From: Aradus depressus | Taxonomy: Eukaryota; Arthropoda; Insecta; Hemiptera; Aradidae | NCBI GenBank assembly: GCA_963662175.1 | Contig: OY759219.1 | Location: forward strand, 27,942,908 to 28,006,907 | Direction of reading: 5' to 3' | DNA length: 64,000 bases | Shown: positions 1 through 10,680 of the stretch, in pieces | Layout: each line of letters starts with the position of its first letter | Numbering within the stretch: position 1 is the first letter of the stretch | Notes under the pieces: generated by a model | Told to the model about the DNA's origin: nothing | Databases searched by the model: none | The model's input: the letters and a program-made list of their open reading frames with translations, nothing else | Translations under genes and position numbers: made by a program

Positions 1-71
1 AAAAATGTCGTGAAAAAAATTAATTAAATATTTAATTTTTAAATAAATAACAAATAAAAATTAAAGTAGAT

Positions 72-290
72 CTCGAGGCAAATGCCGCTTCAGTCTTCTG
101 AGAGGATTGTGCGGATAAGGGTTTGGCAAGAGGATTTTTGTGCAAGGAAAGATTCATGTGGAACTTGGAAAAATGGGATTTGATGAGGTCTTGGACAAAA
201 CAAAAAAGGGAGCATCTACAATTGTTCTAAGGACTTTGGATTGGATCTGCTTGATGTTTGATGGGTTGGGAGGTTGATCTCACAAATTAT
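72..290 (-). mobile_element. Jockey-like non-LTR 3' end, degraded
   Basis: Read on the minus strand, this matches the 3' coding end of the jockey-like element at 28961-29384 on the plus strand, including the stretch before the stop and the following GAGGC-rich segment. It carries small indels and no usable frame. It is a 5'-truncated dead copy of the same family in the opposite orientation. Confidence 0.7.
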
Positions 291-300
291 TTTGGTAGTG

Positions 301-1050
301 AAATTCAACAAGAGCGGCTGCGCAACTTGTTGCGGGTAAAGCATGGTAAGTCAAAGTAACTGGAAAGTCAACAAGGAATGAACGCCAGTGAAATACCAAT
401 TTAGGTTAATTTCTTTAATGGCTTTCACTTTGTATTATCTCTTGGATACTTCAGGGTCATAGAACGTCATCCTCATACAATAAGCTATAGTGAAACATAG
501 ATGGCGTTGGTGGGGACAGAATATATAGTCAAATTTTGTTCAAATTTTACATGGGTGTTACTCTCTCCAATAGTTAACTTTTGCGCCCCCCCCCCTCCCT
601 CCTGGCGTTTTCAATTTCGACCCCTCCCCCCTCCTCTCATTTTCTCAGTATCGTACTATAAGTACCATATCAGGGCCTTCGTACTAAATTTCAGTCGAAG
701 TGGAAAGGGTTTGTTGAGTATTGGACAACCCCGTTGAACTTTTTTAAGGACATAACTTTTTACCAGTTTTGAACTTCTATAACTAGGTCAGAAGGTGACC
801 CTCAACGCTTAGCGCACCAAAAGTTTAGTTTTATTCAAGAATCTCTAATATAAAGAAAATTGGTCAACCATTCGCCTAAAAAAATTGTAAGAAAAGTACA
901 TATTTAACCAATAGAATATTTTTTTAGAATTACGTTTTTCAATATGTATTGTTTTTGTTATTTTCAAATATATATTGTTTATGCGATTTTTTTTGTTTCC
1001 TTTCCGAAAAAGGGCTCCCCAAGAAATTTTGATACAGGGCTTGTAATAAG
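301..1050. other. No gene seen
   Basis: AT-rich sequence with a C-rich tract near 585-636. The frames here have no recognisable domain, and I see no terminal repeats. Confidence 0.5.
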
Positions 1051-1063
1051 TACAACATTAACA

Positions 1064-1112
1064 GTGGCTTGAAGATGATGTCTTCACATCGAAAGCGCTC
1101 GCCCACAGTACT
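1064..1112 (+). ncRNA. Hammerhead-ribozyme-like motif
   Basis: A TTGAAGA core (1069-1075) is followed by a perfect hairpin, GATGT/ACATC with loop CTTC (1077-1090), then GAAA (1091-1094) and a short self-complementary AGCGCT. The flanks GTGGC (before the core) and GCCCAC (after) can pair as stem I with one bulge. The core differs from CUGANGA at its first base, so activity is doubtful. Probably part of a retroelement end. Confidence 0.35.
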
Positions 1113-1255
1113 TGACCAGCAGCCAATGACGACGGTTTCCACTGAATTGTATGACAAAAAGTTTCTAATGCATGTTTGAGCATAAATGCACATAATTGCA
1201 TATTTCGGACTTTATTCAATATTTCATATTGCCAATTTGCAATCAAAAATGACTA

Positions 1256-1500
1256 TGAGGCCGAAGCCCTTAGTTTATTTTATTTGGGAGGTAAAATAAA
1301 CTTCAGCACGCCGTCCTTCGGATGGGACGTTCAGCGATGGTCCCGAGCCAGTACGATGTTAATAAAAAAAAAAAAAAAGGAAAATTTAGGACTCCTACAG
1401 TAGAGTCGGGCTCATGTCGACCAGAGTGACGAAAATGCGCTCTGGTAGTAGGCAATATGACCTCCTAGTTAAAGCCCGGACATGAGTCATAATAACTAAC
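1256..1500 (+). mobile_element. tRNA-derived SINE, 5' truncated
   Basis: Begins in the GAGGCC...CTTAGTTTATTTTAT segment and runs through the conserved body to GAGTCATAATAACTAACTA. The tRNA-like head is missing, and an A-tract interrupts the body near 1363-1378. The tail is of the AACT type. Confidence 0.85.
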
Positions 1501-1954
1501 TATAAAGAAAATCTAGAAGTGTTTTTTTTTTCATTTTCACATCATAAAAAAAAAAGTCTTCATTTTTATACAACCAGACTTCATTGAGGTGGGTAAAGAA
1601 CGAAGCTCAAGATCGCATAAGCTCTAACGCATGTCAAGTTGAATGATTTACAAGATAGCTCATGAATCCAGCAGGGCGAAGAATGTAAATTTGTATGCTG
1701 TGAGAGGATAAGGGTCATTTTGTTCAGATAAGCCGGGAAGGACGGAATACGAATATCTATGCCCTCTGGAGTCTAAGACAAATGGAGACCATATACTGAC
1801 TTCAGCTACCCAAGCACTCTTTCCATCCCCACTTTACATGTACCATTTAACTTGAAAACCACTACAAAATGTAACAAAAATCTGACTACTTAGTAGATCA
1901 ACTTAATAGCACTTAAACTTGTACTTATTTGGTCTTTTCACTTTCTATTACCTA

Positions 1955-2465
1955 TAGAATAACAAAGCATTGTAATCGTGCGAAAATCGAAGATCAAATT
2001 TTCGTCTAATTTTCACATTTTAAAGTCTGCCTATGCGTGTATTTAAAAAAAATTGTAAACTTGAACTTGAAAATTGGAATGAAGTAGTCACATGTGCTAA
2101 TTTATATCTGATTAGATTTTGGCCCGGAAGAAAATTGAGACCTCTTCCACGACCTATGAACATTTCACAAATACCGCTTATATTAAATTTTATGTCCTAG
2201 TCAAAAATCTTTTCAAATAAACGTTGTACAGAAAAGGCAAATTTTCTATGAAATACGATATTTTGCAGGTCGCCCGGTTTACAAGATATATGCTCAAAAG
2301 TTCCTGAAATGTCGTTTTGAAACACACATTTTTAGACGAGAGTTCTAGAGTTCTATCGATAAAACGTTTTTTATTATATTTCCAATCGCCATTGTGTCCT
2401 TAGATTTCAGTAGGAAATATTTCAAAATAATGTTGAAATTGTATCGAGTAGAAACGAATTACGAG
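1955..2465 (+). repeat. Dispersed repeat family F
   Basis: Starts around ATCGTGCGAAAATCG and shares landmarks (GATTAGATTTTGGCC, CGGTTTACAAGATAT, TCTATCGATAAAACG) with copies at 11335-12180, 38690-39060 (reverse), 53545-53905 and 55015-55800 (reverse). No coding frame. Class unknown. Confidence 0.6.
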
Positions 2466-2551
2466 TATATACAAATATATATGTATGTATATATTTTATT
2501 GAAAGTTTTTATGAAAAATGAAAAAAAAATAAAGAAAACAATTAAATATAT

Positions 2552-2800
2552 GTGATGTGGCCATTACTTACAAGTTTTCTTATACCACGCTTACACAAAA
2601 CTCCCTCTCATTCTCAATATCATTTCATACTAGCATTACTGCATATAAGAATTAAAAAATACAGCTGACGTCAACTCATTATTTTCATATAACCAATATG
2701 GAATGATTTTGAGATTGAGAGGGGGAGTGGGTTAAGAAAGTCTTGTAATGGCCACATTTGATGCCACAATGGCCACACTGATGCACTTTTTTAACTGTCC
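2552..2800. mobile_element. Palindromic MITE family G
   Basis: The left arm GTGATGTGGCCATTAC... and the right arm ...GTAATGGCCACATTTG are inverted copies, with secondary matches in the CTCCCTCTCA / GAGAGGGGGAG blocks. Related copies lie at 19494-19700 and 54780-55012, with single arms at 13845-13930 and 38520-38645. Confidence 0.65.
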
Positions 2801-3049
2801 ACTGTGATTGTGTGTCGTTTTCTCTTTGTGCGCGCACAAGGCACGGTCTGCGTTTATAACAAAATCTTATTGCGAAGTTCATTTGTCTAATTTGTCTAAT
2901 AATACTTTTATGTTGAGCATGCTTCCCAAGCACTCACCGGAGTATCAAGCTGAGCATTCTTTGCGACATTGAGAATGTTCGGTCTGTATCGAGAGGATGT
3001 GTTTAGTCATGTAATTTCACATGAAGTAATCTTAAAAGCCAAATTGAGA

Positions 3050-3170
3050 AATACACTAAGTGACATCTCAAAAATTTGAACGGGAGGGGGAGTTGTGGGG
3101 GTAGGCATTAGGATAAAGACAGTGGTAGCTCATTAACGAATGGTCGGGCAACGCCGGGTATTACTGCTAG
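3050..3170 (+). mobile_element. Helitron-like 3' terminus
   Basis: The segment ends CGGGCAACGCCGGGTA then CTAG followed by T (CTAG at 3167-3170). A short GC hairpin a few bases before CTAG, inserted before T, is the usual Helitron 3' end. The 5' TC end is not located and no Rep/helicase coding is seen. Confidence 0.5.
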
Positions 3171-3620
3171 TTCTTATATAAAGTTCACAAACAGTGTCAG
3201 TTACTCAAAACGCGCGGTTGTTTTCATGAATTGAAATGGATCAAAGCAAGCTGTTTTCAAGTGGTGAGCTTTTTGAGAGGATCCCAGTATATCATGCAAA
3301 ATTGATGCAGAGAGTGATCTTATGATCAGATCCATCTTTTTTTTTAGTTTCAGGATAGGTAAGTCTGAAAAATACGTTTACGTGAGTGTGTAAAATGGTA
3401 AGACATAAAAAAAGGAATGCGCGGGATAAGGGAGGATGGATGGAGTATATGATGTTGAGGGGTAGCAACGAAACATGGGACAAAAACAAGGTCTTCAACA
3501 GATTTTGATATATACCAAGATGAATCTGGTGTCCCTGCGCTGCCCCCCCCTCCCCACCAGCTCCCGCCCCTTCCCCCCCAAAAAAGTTTATCGATGCTTT
3601 GAACCAAATAACCAACATTC

Positions 3621-4165
3621 AGAGGGAGCCGGTAGCTCAGAGGTAGCACAAGATCGCGGGTTCGAAGCTCGGCTCAGGCACTTAGGTTTTTCATCTGGGG
3701 GATGGAAACTTTAGGCATGCCGTCCTTCGGAAGGGATGTTAGATACTCGTTAAAGACTCCTGTCTTAGTTAACTAAACCTGTAGGACAGTCCTACCTGTG
3801 ATAGATGTAGGAAGGAAGACAAAACGGCGGCACACTTCCTGGGTATCTACTCGGGAAACGCGCGAACGAGATTCCACATTTTTGGTGAAGATGTAATCGC
3901 AGAGGAGGATTTTAGAAGATTCGACCCCGAGAGCATTCTCAGGTTCATTAAGGAAACTGGGAGACTGAGCACACTATGAAGAACTTGGTTTAGGTAGTAT
4001 GAACATACAAGTAATAAAATAATGTGGAAGCCTATCGCTTCCAAGGAAGGGATAAGAGCATTGTTTGCTTAGGTCCCTAGGTGTAAAACACCAGCTCATC
4101 ATATATATATTAACTAAACCTGGATAGACAAAATTGAGCTTCCTTAGCAGAGTTAACATGGAAGG
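3621..4165 (+). mobile_element. SINE split by a LINE insertion
   Basis: The tRNA-like head (GGTAGCTCAGAGGTAGC, then GGGTTCGAAGC) and body run to 3781, stop at TTAACTAAACCTG, and resume after a second copy of that 13-mer at 4110-4122 with the expected body sequence (GATAGACAAAATTGAG). The intervening 3782-4109 is a non-LTR 3' end. Confidence 0.75.
3785..3979 (+). pseudogene. Non-LTR ORF2 C-terminus (zinc-knuckle tail)
   Basis: An open frame reads DSPTCDRCRKEDKTAAHFL, then a basic/aromatic stretch and RFIKETGRL before a TGA stop at 3977-3979. C-x2-C with a downstream H in this setting is the C-terminal knuckle of RNase H-bearing non-LTR elements. The element is 5' truncated. Its 3' UTR ends in CACCAGCTCATC and an (AT)n tail near 4109, flanked by a 13-bp target duplication. 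The same 3' end recurs reversed at 21053-21160. Confidence 0.75.
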
Positions 4166-4194
4166 AACAATTCCATTGGATGTCCTCCACCAAA

Positions 4195-4600
4195 AAATTA
4201 TACTTTTCTGACAAACAAAAAAGTTGTCAGTGAATCACCACGTGTTGTACATTCCCAGCTTGAATTAATCAACTAATTTTCCGCTCTCTCTCCGAAACTA
4301 ATCGAACGTTCGGGCTAAAAATCAAAAATTGATTTGCCCCAGGTCTTTTGAATTCTAATACTGAATTTCGTATCGATACAATCATTATATCGGCAGTTAA
4401 GAGGGATTTTTCTGTTAATCCCTCCTTTTGACTAATATTGCTAAAAATTAACAGGAATAGTCTTTATGGGATTCTGGATTTAAGTATTAAATTTCGTATC
4501 GATACATTCATTCATCGAATGGTATAGTGTTACAGACACATTGACAGAAAATTATTTTTTACTTCCCCAGCTATATGAAGTGCACGTATATTTAAAAAAA
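4195..4600 (+). repeat. Composite ACTTCCCC repeat
   Basis: Carries the family's left-end motif (GTGAATCACC, then TGTACATTCCCAG, AATTAATCAA), interior monomer phrases and a distal ACTTCCCCAGCTATATGAAG hairpin-type segment near 4560-4580. Reference description at 7435-8925. Confidence 0.65.
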
Positions 4601-4804
4601 ATTCAATTAACAAACTTTCCATTTGGATTTCTGAAGAGATGCCATATGTTTTTCTCAATTAAAAAAAATATTAAATCTAATCCAAAGTTTTTTTTTTTTT
4701 TTTCTAAATCATCTTACTCGGTCAACAGGGAAAATGAATAGCATAGAATTTACGAGAACAAATAATTGGGTTTATTTTCTTACATCTACATTATAAAATT
4801 AAAA

Positions 4805-5060
4805 ACTAGGTTAGGTTTTATGACTCATGCCCGGGCTTTAACTACGAGGTCATATCGCCTACTACCAGAGCGCTCTTTCGTCACTCTGGTGGACATGAGC
4901 CCGACTCTACTGTGGGAGTCCTAAATTTTGCCTACCCTAAATTTTTATTCATTTAGGGTAGGGGTCTTTAACGAGTACCTGACATCGTACAGGCTCGGGA
5001 CCATCGCTTAACGTCCCATCCGAAGGACGGCGTGCTTAAGTTTATTTTACCTCCCAGATA
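4805..5060 (-). mobile_element. SINE, 5' truncated
   Basis: Minus-strand copy with a GGTTAGGTTTTATGACTCATGCC tail and body to the CCTCCCAGATAAAA segment. The tRNA-like head is absent. Tail of the CCTAA type. Confidence 0.9.
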
Positions 5061-5278
5061 AAAATTAAAAACTAAACATTGAAACAAAAATCAAAAGAAA
5101 AATAGTAAAAACTAAATTCTTTAAACTATTTCAATCCTTTTTTTTCTCTTTTTTTTAATATTTTGGCCATTCTTCAAATCAAAGTTACATAATTTTGGGC
5201 ATATATATTTTGTAATTATAAATAAATAACAGTATCTTCTTTCGGCATCAATTTTACTGTTAATTCAAACCTACTTAG

Positions 5279-5784
5279 GGGTCATTCATAAATTACGTAA
5301 GGTATTGGGGTGGGGGGGGGATAACCTCAATATTACTAATTATTACTATAGGTTAGGGTAGTAAAGAATTTGATCTTATGTAAGTTTTTGAATTTAAAAT
5401 CTACTACTTTCGCGCTAAGAAATGGGGCTATTGGATAGCGCCATCTGTACTTAGTTCTCAAATTCAGTATTGAATCCTACAGAAATCATAAGGTCTCAGT
5501 ACTTCTAGACATTTTTTTATTCTATTGTCTCGCTGACTAGGGATTTCCCTATTGCTTGAATTTTGAAAAATAATTGTCATTTTAGTATCATTTATTTATT
5601 ATACCTGACATGTCTGGATATTTACATCCACTATTATTTAAAGCTTGGGTACAAGCTGCTCAAACTGTCTTTTATTTTATCAATACGATCATTTCTTCCA
5701 AAAATTTCTTATCAAGGGGTATGGAGGGGGGGGGGAGGGTCAAATTAGCTTTAAAAAAGCATTATGTAATTTATGAATGGCCCC
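5279..5784. mobile_element. TIR element with TTA target duplication
   Basis: The ends are inverted copies: GGGGTCATTCATAAATTACG on the left, and GGGGCCATTCATAAATTACA when the right end is read in reverse. TTA flanks both sides. About 506 bp, with G-tracts near both ends and no transposase, so non-autonomous. The 3-bp TTA target does not by itself decide the superfamily. Confidence 0.75.
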
Positions 5785-6029
5785 TTAGTTCATCACATCT
5801 TAAGCCTAAACACTCTCTGTCCACCTTCACATCTCAACCTAGATCACACACCATTCACTAATTCAAAAACAGCTGATGGCCGTGTTTTGTTTTCTACTCA
5901 TTTGTTTTAAAAGAAAATGCATTCATATTATTTATTTACTAATTCAGTTGCTTCTTGGATTTTATAGAAAAATAAATATAATTAATTTTTTTATATTAAT
6001 AATTTAAAAGTATGTATTTTTTATACACA

Positions 6030-6142
6030 TTTTTGGAATCAGGGGCTCGGAAAATATTAAAATTCCAGTGAAAACTCAACATCGAATTTTTGGCTGATTA
6101 CATAACTTCCCCTATACTTCGTATAACTGGGGAAGTAAAATT
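6030..6142 (+). repeat. Composite repeat, distal end with hairpin
   Basis: Ends in GATTACATAACTTCCCC, a CTATACTTCGTATA mini-hairpin, and CTGGGGAAGTAAAA. The two ACTTCCCC arms pair, so the terminus is a strong hairpin. Confidence 0.7.
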
Positions 6143-6681
6143 AATAGGATTTAGACAGTTTTCTAAACCAGATGAGATGATGGTGCAGTCTGTTGGATTT
6201 TCGGGAATTTTGCCAAAATGTATTTAATTAAAGTAGAAGCAGTGCTGAAACTTCCCAAAGTACTTGGTACTAACACAGATAGCGATTTGGAAGAGGTCTC
6301 TGCTATTCCGGCCTACTCACGTTTTCATTTCATTATATATACTAGCTGTATAACCCGGTGTTCCCCAGGGAATTCACAATCGTTCATGACTTTTCTAGGC
6401 CATTCTTCGACAATACTGTAGTCACAATAAAGTCTTCATTGAATCACCGGCAGTGTACTTCCCCAGAAAAAAATAATCAATTAACTTTCCGCTCCCCCTC
6501 CAAAACCAGTCGACCGTTTGTATTATAACCGCCAATATTGAGTAGTTGACTTATATGCTCCTAAATTCTCATACTTTTAGTGTCGATAAATTCATTACAT
6601 GGACAGTTATTAGGATTTTTGAATTCCCTTCGGCCGATATCGCTGAAATTTGATAGGCTATGAAATGTCATTGGAATAGAT

Positions 6682-6868
6682 AATTAAAATACACAATTTC
6701 TTTGTCAAACTACACTATATATTCTCAAATACTCAACTAGTTTCGCCGTGTTAAGGCATTATCAAAGTCACTTATAAATAGTTTATAAGTGACTCTTGAA
6801 ACTAGTTGAGTATTTGAGAATATATAGTGAAGTTTGACAAAGAAATTGTGTATTTTAATTATCTATAC
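6682..6868. repeat. Long palindrome with ribozyme-like apex
   Basis: Arms of about 65 bp, nearly perfect inverted copies (TTTCTTTGTCAAACT... / ...AGTTTGACAAAGAAA), enclose a second palindrome, AGTCACTTATAAA/TTTATAAGTGACT. At the inner edge of the left arm, on the minus strand, lies TTTGATAATGCC, a TTAACAC loop, GGC and GAAAC (6735-6769), resembling a hammerhead core. Half of the structure recurs at 10265-10350. Confidence 0.7.
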
Positions 6869-7121
6869 CTAGAATGGAGCTTCACAAAGTAAATCTGGAA
6901 ACCATAAATTATTTGATTGTCATCGGAGTTATTGAGTTGAGATCACATAATTCCCTCTCTTCCCTTCTGATGATTCCGCTGAAAAATAGTAAGTGACGTC
7001 CTAATGGAGTTTTTAATTTACATATTAGTGTTTTTGAGTTCAGCCTCCTAATCCCCCATTTATTTTGTCAATTTGGCTGAAAATCGATAGGTGTCGTCCG
7101 TAGAGAGTTCTGGATACACAA

Positions 7122-7260
7122 CGGGACCATCGCTTAACGTCCCATCGAAAGGACGGCGTGCTCGCAGATAAAATAAACTAAGGGCCTCGGCCGGGTTTCA
7201 AACCCACGATCTTGAGCTCAGAAGGCAAGCACGCATACCACTGAGCTACCGGCGCCCTCT
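7122..7260 (-). mobile_element. SINE, head half only
   Basis: Minus strand. GGGCGCCGGTAGCTCAGTGG head with A and B boxes (the B box read as GGTTTGAAACC), then the body to GGTCCCG. The tail half is missing. Inserted in the composite repeat. Confidence 0.85.
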
Positions 7261-8199
7261 AAAATCAATAGGTGTCGTGATTAGAGTGTTTCGAATTTAC
7301 GTATAAAATTTCAAGTCAATACATTCATTCTCGATACTTCGTTATAAGGCCTAAGTACATTTCATAAGATAACTGCTTATATTTATGATCTAATCAAGTC
7401 ACATTTTAAAATATATTTTTACTTAAAATAAAAATAAGAAATTCTAGTTTTCAACGGAATTTCATGTTTTCCGACTTCCAGTTTCGAGATATTAAAACAA
7501 AATGTCTGTGTGTGTGTGTGTCTGTGAACACGATACCTCCCGTTAGAATGAACATATTGACACGAATTTTATATGTGAATCCAGAACAATATAACGACGA
7601 CACTTATTGTTTTACAGTCAAATCGACATAAGGGAAGGGGGAATTAGGAGGGCTTAACATGAAAACTCCAATAACTATCGATATAACGAATGTATCGACT
7701 CGAAATTTTATGTAGGTGACCAAGAACTTATTAGGACAACACCTGTCCATTTTCATCCAAATCGGCCAAAAGAGGGGCTTAACTCAAAAGATCTAATAAC
7801 TGCCGTTGTAATGAATGTATCGGCTCAAACTTCATATGTGAATTCAAAACCTTATAAGGACGACACTTATTAATTAGGAAGGGGGAGATCAGAGGAGGGC
7901 TCAATTCAAAAACACCAATAACTTCCGATATATCCAAATGAAATTTCATATTTAAAGTCAAAACCCAATGAGGACATAACCTGTAAAATTTTAGCAATAT
8001 CAGCCGAAGGAAAGAGAGGTTCAGGGCAGAGGGCACAATTCAAAAACCCTAATAACTGCTAATGTTATGAATTTATTGACACAAAACTTCATATGTGAAT
8101 TAAAACCTTAGAAGGACGTCACTTATTGATGTTCAGATGAATCAGCAGAAGGGAAGGGGGTTCAGGGAAGTTCAATTCAAAAACTTTAATAACTGCAGG

Positions 8200-8797
8200 C
8201 AGGGGCGTAGCCAGAGGCGTCCCCCCCACCTGGCCAGAGCAAAAAACCAAGATAAAAATAAAATAAACTGAAAAAATCGTTTTTATTAAAAATGGATTGC
8301 TTGCAAGTTACCAATAGGATCTTCAAATTTCCCTTGCGTATGTTTCCTAAATCAGCAATCAGCTGTTACATAAATGTACATGTACAAAACAAGTCATATT
8401 ACATTTATTTAAATATAAATTATTCGATCATTTCATTTCCTCTCTCAAAATCGTCATTAATGTTATACTTTATACTCTTAAAGCTGATTTTACAAGGGCA
8501 GTAAAAATGCAAAGCGCAGCAGCAGCAAATACACGATATTGTATGTGAGTCATTTAATTTTAAAATCACAGAAACCACGTGCATTTTCTGCTGCTGCGCT
8601 TTGCATTTTTGCTGCTAATGTAAAGTCAACTTAAGTATTACTGTCAGTGGTTTACCTCTGGGGGAGCTTCTAGAGGTCCGAGTCTCCCAAATTAATAACA
8701 AAAAGTCTGCAACGCTAACCACGGAAACTGCGGGCTGTGCCCCCGTGATTCTATACCCCCCCCCCCCCCCCTGCTCAAAATCCTGGCTACGCCCCTG
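8200..8797. mobile_element. hAT-like non-autonomous element
   Basis: Perfect terminal inverted repeats CAGGGGCGTAGCCAG / CTGGCTACGCCCCTG, flanked by an exact 8-bp duplication ACTGCAGG (8192-8199 and 8798-8805). TIR type and 8-bp target are hAT hallmarks. No transposase frame. Contains a nested palindromic MITE and a C-tract near 8755-8771. Confidence 0.9.
8484..8629. mobile_element. Palindromic MITE nested in hAT element
   Basis: Inverted arms built around AAAAATGCAAAGCGCAGCAG and its reverse complement CTGCTGCGCTTTGCATTTTT, with TTTACA at the outer edges. About 145 bp. Confidence 0.7.
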
Positions 8798-9071
8798 ACT
8801 GCAGGTCTAATGAATTTATCGAGACAAAACGAGTATTTAGGAGCCCCTGTGTGAATCAAACGTAGAATATTAACGCAAAGAGTCAACTGGTCAATTGATT
8901 AATCCGTTCTGGGGAAGTAAATAAAATAGCTTTATTGACATTATTTTAGAACAAAAGCGTCTCCTTTTGGAGTTTTCGAGTCTACTGCTCTTTCAACAGA
9001 AGAAATCAGAAAAGAATTTAACGATTGTTCCTAAACTAAATTTTTTTTTGAGTAAAACTGTTACTTCTTGA

Positions 9072-9400
9072 TTAAATATAAAATAAAAATAAAACAAGAT
9101 AAAACAAAAACTTTTGTTCCATGTTTCTCTGTTCCTGGCCTGTGCACCATCCACCCCCTATTCTCTCCACTATCTCGTCCCTCCACCGCAGTCCTGGTCT
9201 TCCTTTTCCTCTTCTTCTATCTCTAGGAATCCACTCCGTGCAGACTTTAGCCATTCGTCGAGGATCCATCCTTGTCACATGCCCTGCCCATCTCCACTTC
9301 AGCAAGTGTGCTTCCTTAGCCTCACCCTCCGTAGAACCTCACTGTTTCTTATCCTATCAGTTATCTTTATTCCAAGCATGCTCCTCATCATCCTAAATTG
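9072..9400 (-). pseudogene. Non-LTR reverse transcriptase C-terminal remnant
   Basis: Minus strand. RMMRSMLGIKITDRIRN in one frame is followed, after a frameshift near 9300, by LKWRWAGHVTRMDPRRM and RGKGRPGLRW. 'RWAGHV.RM' and 'GRP..RW' are signatures of the domain after the RT of CR1/RTE-like elements. Frameshifted and truncated. Confidence 0.8.
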
Positions 9401-9744
9401 TCTGGGGAAGTACTTTGCCAGTCATTCATCGACGGCTTTTTTTTTATTTTCAATCTCTATGTTGAGGAAGTGCTAACGAGGGGAGGAGTCCACGTTCCGA
9501 CATGATGGACACCAATATTAGTCGACCTGAAAGCACTACTAAATAATTCCAACGATAATCTCTCTTGTGAATGAAAGCTCTTATATTCCTCTTCCGTGTC
9601 TGATAAATATTATATAAGATTCAACACTGTTTACTAACGTCGGGTCTAACAAGTCCCCAAACAGGTATATTGTCCTTTACAATTTCACAAGAAAAAAAAA
9701 AAGTAATTTTATGTTACACTTTAATTAATAACAAAGCAAATCTG

Positions 9745-10215
9745 AGCACCATGAAGACAAGTCGTCGGTGAATCACCGGCAATGTACTTCCTCAGAACGA
9801 ATTAATCAATTAAATTTTCGCCCTCCGCCCTCCAAAACCAGTCGCTAATATTTCATGATTTACACAGAGGCTCCAAATCCTCATACTAAATTATTTGTCG
9901 ATAATTTCATTACATCGGCAGTTATTGAGGTGACTTGTGCCCCCTCTGATCCCTCCCTTTTCTTCGGTCGATTTAGCTGAAAATCAATAGTTGTCGTCAT
10001 TATAGAGTTCTGTATTCATACATAAAATTTCGTGTTGATTCGTTCATTCTATCGGGAGTTATAGTGTTCACAGGCACACATATAGAAATTTTTGTTTTTA
10101 TATTTGGGATCTGAAAGTCTTGAGGAAAACATTCAATTCAGATGAAACTTCAGCATCGAATTTTTCTCCGATTACGTAACTTCCCCTATACTTCTTATAT
10201 AACTGGTAAAGTAAA
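9745..10215 (+). repeat. Composite repeat
   Basis: Left end CGGTGAATCACCGGCAATG then TACTTCCTCAG (9768-9797), interior monomers, distal hairpin GTAACTTCCCCTATACTTC near 10180-10200. Confidence 0.7.
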
Positions 10216-10264
10216 AAAAATATTTCTTAATATTGCATTTTCGTTTCTTCATTACAACAAACTC

Positions 10265-10350
10265 AGAGAATGGATAATTAAAAATACACAAATTGTTCGT
10301 CAAACTTCACTATATTCTTACATACTCGACTAGTTTCGCCGTGTAAGACT
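10265..10350 (+). repeat. Single arm of the 6682-6868 palindrome
   Basis: AAAATACACAAATTGTTCGTCAAACTTCACTATA... and CGACTAGTTTCGCCGTGTAAG match the left arm and apex of the palindrome at 6682-6868, without the opposing arm. Confidence 0.6.
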
Positions 10351-10371
10351 CACTTACAAACTGACAATAAT

Positions 10372-10680
10372 TATGTCCGGGCTTTAACTACGAGGTCATA
10401 TCGCCTACTACCAGAGCGCTCTTTCGTCACTCTGGTGGACATGAGCCCGACTCCTAAATTTTGCCTACCCTGAATTTTCATTCACCTAGGGTAGGGGTCT
10501 TTAACGAGTACCTGACATCGTACCGGCTCGGGACGATCGCTTAACGTCCCATCGGAAGGACGGCGAGCTTAGGTTTATTTTTCCCAGATAAAATAAACTC
10601 AGGGCCTCCGTCGGGTTTCGAACCCACGATCTTGAGCTCAGAAGACAAGCACACATACCACTGAGCTACCGGCGCCCTCA
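10372..10680 (-). mobile_element. SINE, near full length
   Basis: Minus strand, complete head (GGGCGCCGGTAGCTCAGTGG) and body to the GCCCGG tail. The tail pentamers are lost and a small deletion follows GAGTC. Confidence 0.92.

Larger units (their letters stand above)
6342..7350 (+). repeat. Composite repeat bounded by a Helitron-like CTAG end
   Basis: Left edge reads CTAGCTGTATAACCCGGTG. On the minus strand this is a CACCGGGTTATACAGCTAG Helitron-like 3' terminus. It then contains AATCACCGGCAGTGTACTTC, ACTTTCCGCTCCC and interior monomers. It is interrupted by the palindrome at 6682-6868 and a SINE at 7122-7260. Confidence 0.55.
7435..8925 (-). repeat. Composite repeat, longest copy
   Basis: Minus-oriented copy. 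Repeating phrases of the type 'aactgccg...taatgaatgtatcg...' recur near 7540, 7680, 7800, 7920 and 8050, so the interior is a series of roughly 120-140-bp diverged monomers. It carries a (GT)n stretch near 7507-7521, and the other end is CTGGGGAAGTAAA near 8910-8923. It is interrupted by a hAT element at 8200-8797. No protein-coding frame is seen. Confidence 0.65.

Noticed and set aside
6100..6140. loxP-like half site (ACTTCGTATAGC) in the composite repeat's terminal hairpin
   Set aside because: Only about twelve bases match one loxP arm; the second arm and spacer are absent. The similarity follows from the CTATAC/GTATAG mini-hairpin shared by all copies of the repeat.
9114..9476. Plus-strand 120-codon frame
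   Set aside because: It is the antisense shadow of the minus-strand reverse transcriptase remnant.
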